From Cricetomys ansorgei (taxonomy: Eukaryota > Chordata > Mammalia > Rodentia > Nesomyidae), in contig JAMJFZ010001781.1 of the NCBI GenBank assembly GCA_026225945.1, forward strand, positions 62,001-126,000: a DNA stretch of 64,000 nucleotides, read 5' to 3'. Below the pieces are notes generated by a model. The model made no database searches. It worked only from the letters and a program-made list of their open reading frames with translations, and was not told the origin of the DNA. Position 1 is the first letter of the stretch, and every line of letters begins with the position of its first letter. A program made the position numbers and the translations under genes. Of this stretch, positions 56,665 through 64,000 are shown in pieces.

Positions 56665-57105
56665 TACTTTTAAAATACTGTTTGTTACATTTACTGTGCA
56701 TGTGTATACCACAGCACATGTGTGGAACTCAGAGGGCAGATTGCAGGAGTCAGCTCTTTCCTTCTATCAAGTGGGTCCTGGACATTGACCTCAGATAGTC
56801 AGACTTGTCAGCAAGTTCCTTTGCCTGCCCCGATGTGGATCTTTTTAAAGTTGGCTTAGGTATCTGGACCTTAGCACTCACTGAGTAGTCAGAGGTCTCA
56901 GGAAAAACCAAGCTGTATAGGTGACACCAGTTTTTGTGTTTTTTGCTTGTTTGTTTTGTTTTGAGATAGAATCTTACCTTGCAGACTTGGCTGGCCTGAA
57001 ACTCACTATGTAGACCAGACTGGTTTCAAACTCATAGAGATCTGCCTACCTCAGCCTCCCAAGTGCTGGGATTAAAGGTGTGTGCCACCACATCCAGCTG
57101 GTGAC
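56665..57105 (-). repeat. B3-like then B1 SINE, complement
   Basis: 56,680-56,830: 'acatgtgtggaactcagagg ... gtcagacttgtcagcaag'. 56,940-57,105: 'ttttgagatagaatcttacc ... gggattaaaggtgtgtgcc'. Confidence 0.8.
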
Positions 57106-57689
57106 AGTTTTTTAAATTTAGAAAGATCAGTGTGACTATGGCAAGGAAGATGTCCCAAAGGGAAATCAGCAAGGAGGCTGGGCAGAATCCAGTTGAGAAG
57201 ACCACAGCCCTGCACCCTGTGGTGGCAGCAGGAAAAGAGAAGGTTCATAGCCCCATCCATTTAGCAGCTCCCGCCCTCACCCAGATCCTCACATGCAGGG
57301 CAAGTGCTTACCACCCAGCTGCGGCTGCTCAGAAGCCATCCTAGAAAGGACACAGGGAATTGATTCACTCTTCTTGGGCAGAGGGAGCTGAGTTCTTGGG
57401 TTCTGTTTTTGACAGTGGGATAGGTACTTATTTAGGTAGAGAGCCAGCAGGAGCAGCAAAATCTCCCCACCCACACACACTGTGTTTATTTATGGAGCTC
57501 TAACACATACAGGACACGAAGCGATTCTTTAGTGTATGGCTTGATGACTTTTTCCCCAAATCAAGATATAAAACATCTCTGTCCCCAGAAAGGTACTCTT
57601 GTGCTCCCTTCTAGCCATTAGACACCTCTCCAAGTAACCACTTTCCTCAATTCTATCAGCAAAGATTAGTTTTGCATATTTTTAAAAAA

Positions 57690-57880
57690 CTTAAATTATG
57701 TGCTTGTGTGTGGTCATATGCACATGTGCACCAGTGCCTGAGGAGGCCAGAAGAGAGTACTGATCCCCTGGAGCTGGAGTTACAGGCCGCATGTGCTGCC
57801 ATGAGAATCTGGGAAGGAAACCTGGGTCTTCTGCAAAACCAGCAAGTGTTCTTAACCACGGGACCATCTTTCCCCACCTT
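57690..57880 (-). repeat. SINE B3, complement
   Basis: Shows 'cctgaggaggccagaagag', 'ggagctggagttacaggc' and 'ttaaccacgggaccatctt'. Confidence 0.85.
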
Positions 57881-57968
57881 GTTTTGCATATTCTTGAATC
57901 ATCTATAAATGGAAGGATTCAATATGCCTAGTACCGTCCCACCTTCATTTCTTTGGTCTTCATTCATT

Positions 57969-58050
57969 ACTCTCTCTCTCTCTCTCTTCCTTTTTAATTA
58001 TTTTATTTGAGCTTGTGTGTGCGTGTGTGTGTGTGTGTGCGTGTGTGTAT
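57969..58050. repeat. CT then TG microsatellites
   Basis: (CT) units at about 57,969-57,988 and (TG/CG) units at about 58,014-58,048, the latter in the tail of a complement B3. Confidence 0.9.
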
Positions 58051-58164
58051 ACATACATATTCCATGGCATATGTGTAGAAGTCAGAGGAAAACCTGCAAC
58101 AGTAGGTTATCTCCTTTCACTATGCGGGTTCCAGGGATTAAACTGAGGTCATTAGGTTTGGTGG

Positions 58165-58543
58165 TGTCTTTATAGTTAATTTCCAATCCCTATGATAAAA
58201 CACTATTACCGAGGCAACACAGAGGGAAGAGTTTATTTGGGGCTCATGGTTCCAGAAGGACAGGGGTCCATCACCATCATGGCAAGGAGCATGGCAGCCA
58301 GCAAGCTGGCATGGTACTTGAGCAACAGCTAAGGGCTCACATTCTGATCCACAAGCAGGGAGCTTAGAGAGTACACTGGGGATGGTGAATGCAGGGGGCC
58401 TTTCGAAACCTCAAGACTGTCCGCAGTGACACAACTCCTCTAACAAGGCCACACCTCTCAATCCTATCCAAATAGCTATCAACTGGGAACCAAGTATTCA
58501 AGTGCCTGAAACTTATGGAGGGAATCTCATTCAAACCACTACA
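58165..58543 (-). mobile_element. Rodent interspersed repeat nested in a B3 SINE
   Basis: The insert starts 'tgtctttatagttaatttcc' and ends 'ttcaaaccactaca'. It is flanked by GGTGG on both sides (58,160-58,164; 58,544-58,548). Removing it restores the B3 complement '..ggtttggtgg|caagcacctttaccc..'. The sequence 'catcaccatcatggcaagg' is a widespread rodent repeat phrase, but I do not recall its family name with certainty. Confidence 0.7.
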
Positions 58544-58749
58544 GGTGGCAAGCACCTTTACCCACCGAGCCATCTTGCCAGCACCAAAAGCTCATTTACT
58601 TTAGCCACTTTTACAATCTAGTAATAAGTTTGAGAATGTGCAAGGCAAATATGAAGAAAAGTAAATTTTTTTTCCTGAAGGGCAATTTAAAATAGATTCA
58701 GCAAGGAGATGCGTTCTTGGATAGAAGCGTCTATTGTAAATGCATCAGT

Positions 58750-58900
58750 ATGAGAGCCTGATGCGGTGGTTCGATTGTACCCCAGCACTTGGGAGACTGA
58801 GGCAGGAGGCTTGCCAAAACTTTGAGACAATTCTGATTCACAGAGTGAGTTCCAAGCCAACTAAGGTTACCCAGTATGGCTTTTTCTCAAAACAAAGAGA
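58750..58900 (+). repeat. B1-like SINE
   Basis: Shows 'gagcctgatgcggtggttc', 'agcacttgggagactgagg' and a CAAAA tail. Confidence 0.65.
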
Positions 58901-60439
58901 CAAAAAAATTTGCAATTTGGGCAAGTCTCAGCAAGTAAGGGTCAAGCCTTTGAAAGAGTGAAGTATCCTGAAGAAGGCTGAACACAACTGTTTCCAAGAG
59001 GGCTGGGGCTTCCAGATATGTCAGGTGTTAGTCCAGGAGTGTCTGGCTTCCTCACAGCACAGGGTTTGGCTTTCAGGGACAGAGAACAACCCCTATGAAC
59101 ACTGATTTGAGCAGATACTGTTCAAGCTATACCCTATCTCCCAGTTGATGGAACTATCTGAGAATGATTAGGAGGCATTGCTTTGTTGGGGGAAGGTGTA
59201 TCACTGGGTAGACTTTGAGGATTCAAAAGCCCACATCATCCCCAGTTAGCTCTCTCTGCCTGTGACTGTGGATCAAGAAGTAAACTCTTAGCTATTGTTC
59301 CAGTAAGGATGAGGGGTTCCTCACAAGAGTGGCAGGGGATGGGAGACATCACTCAAAGGCAGCTACACCTTGGAGAAGCCTATCCTCCCTGGGTGAGCAC
59401 TCACAAGAGCTCATCTCCGGAGCTCCCTGTAAAATTTGCAGGCAGTATCTGGTCTTCTCAGCAGTTGTTACTGCTTGTATAATCTTGGTGGTGGTAGTAG
59501 TGGGGCAAATGTTATTTGAATCTTGTAAATTTCAGGAACTTTCTAAAATTTGTAAATTCTGTTTACTTCTTGAGCCTTTAAAAGAATGTTTCAATTTGGA
59601 GGACACAGCTGCAGAAGACTCACCAGCCTTTTAAACTCCCTTTGGGTTCACTGTACCTGAGAGGCAGGTAGTCCACATTTATAGGGAGGAATCTGAGGAG
59701 TGTGAAGTTTAAGGGTCATACTCTCCAGTCCTAGGTTAGATTTATTGTTGTTACTGAAATTACTAGTTTATAAAATATTTTTAGGTTTTAATTTCTTGTT
59801 AAAGATATGCTATGAAGATAGGTTTTTCAACAAAGGTTGTCTCTCCATTCTGTTGCCCCCTCCCTCGTCCCCTTTTCTTCCTCCCTTCTTCCTTTTCAAT
59901 ACCGGAGGTTGAACCCAGGACCTCTCAAATGCTGGGTTAGTGCCCTCTCATTGAGCTACATCCCAGCATGGGTGCTGTCCACTTGTATGACTTCCCTTGG
60001 CTGTCTCTGCTTCTGTTGCCTGTGCTTTTGACATCATGTCAAAACTGTCACTCAGACCTGTGACAAGAAGCTCTTCGCTTTACACTGCCTTCTAGTGATT
60101 GAAGGTTTCAGGTCTTAAAGTAAGCCTTCCATTTGTTTCGAGTTGGGTTTTGCATTTTTGTCTATATTGTGAACTTAAGGTCCAGTTTCATTCTTTACTG
60201 TGTGGATACCAGTTTCCCCAGCGGTATCTACTGAACAAGCCTTCTTTCTTCATTGTGTTTTTTGTGGGTTTTTTTTTGGGGGGGGGTATCTTTGTTGGAG
60301 ATCAGTTGGCCTGAGATGTGTGGGTTCGTCTGTGGGCTTTCTGTTCTGTTCTGCCAACCATTTGTCTGTTTTTATGCTAGTAGCTTACTGCTTTTTGTTA
60401 CTGTGTGTGTGGGAATGCACATAGTGTTTGTGTATATGT

Positions 60440-60735
60440 ACATGTGTGTAAGCGTCTGAGTATGTGTAAAGGGCATACATGTGCAGGTCAGAAGTCAACA
60501 GAGTTGTCTTCCTCAATCACTTTCCACACTATCATTTTAGACAGGGTCTCTCAGCGAACCCAACACTCACTGATTGGCTAGACTGTTGTTTGGTCAGAGA
60601 GCACCAAGGATCCACCTGTCTTCATCTTCCCTGTCCTAGAGGTACAGACCATGCCTGGATTTTTATGTGGCCGCTAGGATCTGAACTCAGGTCCTTATGC
60701 TGATTTGGAAATCAGCAAGTGTGATGTCTCTAATT
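60440..60735 (-). repeat. B4/RSINE-like SINE, complement
   Basis: 'gtgcaggtcagaagtcaac', 'ttagacagggtctctcagc' and 'gaactcaggtccttatgctg' match, in order, the host RSINE at 48,820-49,500. Confidence 0.65.
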
Positions 60736-60744
60736 TTTGCTCTT

Positions 60745-61280
60745 CTTGCTTGTGCTGGATATTTTTATGTCAACTTGACACAGGCTGGGGTCATCTGAAA
60801 AGACGGAACTTCAATTAAGAATATTGCTTCTGTAAGATAGAGTTGTAGGCAGACCTGTAAGGCATTTTCCTTTAACTCTGGCTGTCCTGGAACTCATTCT
60901 GTAGACCAGGCTGGCCTCAAACTCACAGAGATCCGTTTACCTCTGCATCCTGGAGTGCTGGGATTAAAGAAAGGCATGCACCACTACTGTAAGACATTTT
61001 CTTAATTAGTAATTGATGGTGGAGGACCCAACCCATTGTGAGTTCTCTAAGAAAGCAGATGAACAAGCCATGAAGAGCAAGCCAGTAAGCAGCACCCCTC
61101 CATGGCCTCTGCATCAGCTCCTGCCTCCAGGTTCCTGCCCTGTTTGAGTTTCTATCCTGACTTTCTTCAGTGATGGACCTGGAAATACCTGGAAGTATAA
61201 GCCAAATAAACCCTTTCCTCTCCAATTTGGTTTTGGTCATGGTATCTTTTCACAGCAATAGCAACCCTAACTAAGACACT
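60745..61280 (+). mobile_element. 'Family B' repeat with a B1 inserted
   Basis: The outer element spans 'tgtcaacttgacacaggctg' to 'gcaaccctaactaagaca' and contains 'agccaaataaaccctttcc'. A complement B1 (60,870-60,987) interrupts it between near-identical 14-base direct repeats. Confidence 0.75.
60870..60987 (-). mobile_element. B1 SINE insertion with target-site duplication
   Basis: Flanked by tgtaaggcattttc (60,856-60,869) and tgtaagacattttc (60,988-61,001), 13 of 14 identical. On the + strand the copy begins 'ctttaactctggctgtcc' and lacks the T-rich start expected for a full B1 complement, so its own 3' tail is missing. Confidence 0.8.
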
Positions 61281-61634
61281 GTTCAAGAGTATTTTGGATC
61301 TATAAGGTAAAAGTGATCTTTTTACATTTATATATTAAAACTCATGACGGGGGAGATATATCTGCCAATAAAGTGAGTTGCAAACATGAGAACCTGAGTT
61401 CAGTCTTCAGAACCCACATAGAAAGCTAGGTGTGGTACCAGTGATGGGGAAGTGGACATAGAAGCATCCCTGGGGCTTGCTGGTCAGCCAGCTTAGCCTA
61501 TGTGACAGCGCCAAGTCAGGGAGAGATCCTGTCACCAAAAATAAGATGGGAAAACTAGAGGAATGACACCCAAAATTGTCCTCTGACCTCTACATGCACA
61601 GATACACACACACGTTCAAACATGTATCCCCCTG

Positions 61635-61985
61635 GTGCTGAAAAGATGGCTCGAAAGTTAAGAGCACATACTGCTCTTGTAGAGGAACTTAGTTTAGTTC
61701 CCAGCACCCACAAGGAGTGGATCAAACCAGATTGTAACTTCAGATCCAGGTGATTAGCACCTTCTTCTGGCTTCCGAGGCTCCCCAGTAGACTCCCACAT
61801 AGACACATATGCACATACATACAATTAAAAGCAAAACAACTCAGTCAGACAGTGGTGGTGCATGCTTTTAATCCCAGCACTCCGGAGGCAGAAACAGGTG
61901 GATCTCTGTGAGTTGGAGGTCAGCCTGGTCTACAGAGTGAGTTCCAGGACAGCCAGAGTTACAGCAGTGAAATCTCTAAAAACAA
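61635..61985 (+). repeat. B3 then B1 SINE, forward
   Basis: 61,635-61,830 B3 ('tgaaaagatggctcgaaag ... gcacccacaaggagtgg'). 61,845-61,985 B1 ('gtggtggtgcatgcttttaa ... gttccaggacagccagag'). Confidence 0.85.
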
Positions 61986-62039
61986 AAACAATCAAACAAA
62001 ATAAAATAACCTTTAAACATGTACTCCTCCAAACAAATG

Positions 62040-62058
62040 CACGCATGCACACACAGAT

Positions 62059-62094
<36 letters not shown>

Positions 62095-62104
62095 ACATAC
62101 ACGC

Positions 62105-62162
<58 letters not shown>
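62040..62162. repeat. CA microsatellite, interrupted
   Basis: Blocks of (CA)n and (CATA)n. The longest pure run, about 18 CA units, is at 62,125-62,160. It produces spurious His/Thr and Val/Cys reading frames. Confidence 0.95.
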
Positions 62163-62165
62163 CCA

Positions 62166-62263
62166 CACGGGCATGGTAGATAATATCTATAATTTCAGCA
62201 CGACAGTGGGAGGATTCCTGTGAGTTCCAGGCCATCCTGTGTTTACAATGTGAGACCTTGTCT
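62166..62263 (+). repeat. B1-like SINE, left part, split by the LTR
   Basis: Shows 'gtgggaggattcctgtgagt', 'ttccaggccatcctgtg' and 'gagaccttgtct'. The tail 'gtctcaaaaataaaaacc' continues after the LTR at 62,744. Confidence 0.7.
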
Positions 62264-62743
62264 TGAAAGGGTTTAAGAAATATGAAACATAGAAATGTAA
62301 TCACATATAGGGGGAAATGCCTTCCCAAGTACGGCCATTAACAGTACTCTTCAGTCTCCTCCCCACCCACAGGGAAATGACCATTAAGCTTATCAGCAGG
62401 ATTCGTCGTTCCCCAGCATACCAGGAGCCACCCTGTCCCAAGGGGCTAGTCCAAGGGCACAGGTTGACCACGCCCCCCCTGGATCCCACGCGCGCGAAAC
62501 TCCCGACCAATTAGTCTAACATAGAGAGCTCGGAGCCAATCAGCTGCACGAGCCCCCATCCCCAGACCCCTTTGCCCTAACCCGATAAAAGGGCTGGCGG
62601 GGAAGGGATCGGGCCCGCCATGCTCATCTCCTGCGTGGGATAGGCGGGACCCGGAGCGCGCCGGTAATCAATAAATGCTTCATGTATGTTACAGCGGTCC
62701 GTGTCTCGTGGTTCCTTAGAAACCCGCCCGGCTTGCCCTAACA
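62264..62743 (+). mobile_element. Solo endogenous-retrovirus LTR (480 bp), ERV1-like
   Basis: Begins TGAAAGGG and ends CCCTAACA, with a 4-bp target-site duplication GTCT on each side (62,260-62,263; 62,744-62,747). Inside are CCAAT boxes (62,507-62,511; 62,536-62,540), a TATA-like GATAAAA (62,584-62,590) and a poly(A) signal AATAAA (62,670-62,675), giving the order U3-R-U5. TG...CA ends and a 4-bp duplication fit a gamma-type (ERV1) retrovirus. No internal viral genes remain, so it is a recombination product. Family name not assigned. Confidence 0.85.
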
Positions 62744-63004
62744 GTCTCAAAAATAAAAACCAAACTATCCCTTGGGTTCTCAGCTTTTCGTAGTCATTTC
62801 TTCCATTCAAGTGTTAGTCAGGCGTGGCTTCTGAGATCAAACACGACCTGGTGCTTTAAGGATGGTCTGGATGCAGCCTCTCCTCCTCATTTGTAAGTTA
62901 TAAGTCTATAGGAATTGCAGAACCAGGGCCTGTTCACCTCACACTGTTTATCGCATGGCCCCATGTCATAGAAACACCTTTAAAGATATTGTAAGGGATA
63001 TTTG

Positions 63005-63225
63005 GAACCTTTAGTTTTATGTATGTGTATGGGTGATTTACCTGCATGTATGTCTTTGCACCACAAACATAGAGTCCGGTGAAGGCCAGAAGAGGGAGGG
63101 CATCATACCTGCTAGGATTGGAATTACAGATGGTTGTGAGCTGTTATGTGGATGCTGGGAATCAAACCCATGTCTTCTGGAAGAGCAGCCAGTGCTCTTA
63201 ACTACAGAGCCATCTCTCCAGCCCC
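63005..63225 (-). repeat. SINE B3, complement
   Basis: Shows 'ggtgaaggccagaagaggg', 'ttgtgagctgttatgtgg' and 'aactacagagccatctctcc'. Confidence 0.85.
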
Positions 63226-63234
63226 TTTAAAGGG

Positions 63235-64000
63235 ATATTTTTACCAAATGAACTTAGCGTGGGGGGAAGGTGAGGCCAAAGATGCTGGAGCCCGAATACC
63301 CTGGCAACGAGGTTGAAGTCTGTCGACAAGGTTCCAGACTCCCCAGTGAGGAATTTCGGCTTACGAGCCATTCTGCCCCTTCCTCCCCTTTGCTGTAATG
63401 GCGACAAAAGTCTTTCATTATGTCTGAGTGGCCTAGTAATACCTTAGCTGGCTGGTGTTAGCTGAGAAGGAGAAGCGGCCATTTTTTACTCAAAAGTAAT
63501 TGTCATTGTAAAATATCTTGCAGGCTTCTGAGTCCTGGCATGCGTAAAGCTACCTATCCATATTGATAGTAACAGATAGAAGCAAAGGGGGCCTAGATAG
63601 AGAAAAAATAAATATGCACCAAACAGCTAAAAACTATAAAATAAAAACCTTCCTTGCCTACATGGCACTCTGCTCTGTTTGGGGCAGATGGAGATCTTAT
63701 TCAGCTAACAGTATTAAGTCAAATGTTCTTTCTTAGCAAACAAGATAAGTCGCAGGAGGAAGGACTCCCAACCCCCACCCTGGGCGTGACTGCATCTACA
63801 TAGGAAACCTGTGAAGGCCTGAGCAACATCTGCATATCAAAAAACTATTTGGCTTTTTAAACCTCTTCCCAGAGCAATTTTCTCTCTTTCTGGTGTGGCC
63901 CTTTCCCTGGTAATGTATATTGTCAGCCTCTCCCTCCTTCTCTTCTTGGTGTGGTTTTTCTACTGACAAGGCGCATTGCATTGTCAGTCTCTCCCTCTTG
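63235..64000. other. Unclassified, possibly LTR-related sequence at window edge
   Basis: AT-rich sequence with 'aaaactataaaataaaaac' (63,631-63,649), a TATA-like 'ggctttttaaacctcttcc' (63,851-63,869) and a partly repeated pyrimidine-rich theme: 'ttgtcagcctctccctcctt' (63,929-63,948) and 'ttgtcagtctctccctcttg' (63,981-64,000). This resembles retroviral U3/R sequence but is cut by the window edge, so I cannot decide. Confidence 0.3.

Larger units (their letters stand above)
45800..64000. other. Intergenic region upstream of Egr4
   Basis: 18 kb with no convincing coding gene. The known neighbour ALMS1 would lie further right. Repeat content is listed below. Comparatively repeat-poor stretches are 49.5-51.0, 54.55-55.56, 57.11-57.69 and 58.9-60.4 kb. 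Confidence 0.65.

Noticed and set aside
59329..59634. 101-aa + strand frame
   Set aside because: It has a hydrophobic stretch but no homology I recognise, no splice or promoter context, and lies in ordinary intergenic sequence.
60086..60099. Third CTCF-like word (complement of TCACTAGAAGGCAG)
   Set aside because: Two mismatches at core positions make it too weak to list as a site.
62040..62162. CRISPR-like regular repetition
   Set aside because: It is a dinucleotide microsatellite in a mammalian genome. There are no repeat-spacer units.
61930..62328. 132-aa minus-strand frame rich in Val/Cys
   Set aside because: Produced by translation of the CA microsatellite and adjacent B1.
45800..64000. 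Start of Alms1 expected by synteny
   Set aside because: No CpG island or recognisable first exon of ALMS1 (Glu-rich start) is visible. By the human spacing it should lie beyond the window.

Overview
This is a piece of a rodent nuclear genome, most likely a muroid (mouse, rat, hamster or vole group). The evidence is spliced mammalian genes with GT-AG introns, CpG-island promoters, and dense B1, B3/B2-like and B4/RSINE-like SINEs alongside older MIR SINEs. I cannot name the species. No bacterial or viral operon-like region is present. Gene identities rest on recalled vertebrate protein families and on the known 2p13 (human) / chromosome 6 (mouse) order CCT7-FBXO41-EGR4-ALMS1. ALMS1 itself is not reached.

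Layout: (1) 1-770, the last two coding exons and 3' end of Cct7 (+ strand), the eta subunit of the CCT/TRiC chaperonin. (2) About 2,205-32,723, the whole Fbxo41 gene on the - strand, tail-to-tail with Cct7. It has a roughly 3.5 kb 3' UTR, twelve coding exons that join without a frame error into 873 codons plus stop, a 16 kb first intron full of SINEs, and a non-coding first exon in a CpG island at 32.45-33.2 kb. (3) 33.2-42.9 kb, intergenic and repeat-rich. (4) About 42,960-45,415, Egr4 on the - strand: two exons, 477 codons, three C2H2 fingers and a TATA/CRE promoter in a CpG island. (5) 45.7-64 kb, the upstream intergenic region. It contains SINEs, microsatellites, several nested old transposons and one solo LTR with a clean target-site duplication, but no convincing protein-coding gene.

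How the genes relate: Cct7 is a housekeeping folding gene. Fbxo41 encodes a brain-enriched F-box protein (zinc finger, coiled coil, F-box, leucine-rich-like C terminus) expected to act in an SCF ubiquitin ligase. Egr4 is an immediate-early zinc-finger transcription factor. They are neighbours by synteny and do not form a pathway. I did not find a new biological system. The most useful leads are a long polypyrimidine tract before a 74-nt Fbxo41 exon, an open reading frame through the retained Egr4 intron, a pair of convergently oriented CTCF-like motifs, a perfect 17-bp-arm hairpin, and several datable nested transposon insertions. SINE and repeat boundaries are approximate (about 10-30 bp) unless a target-site duplication is stated.
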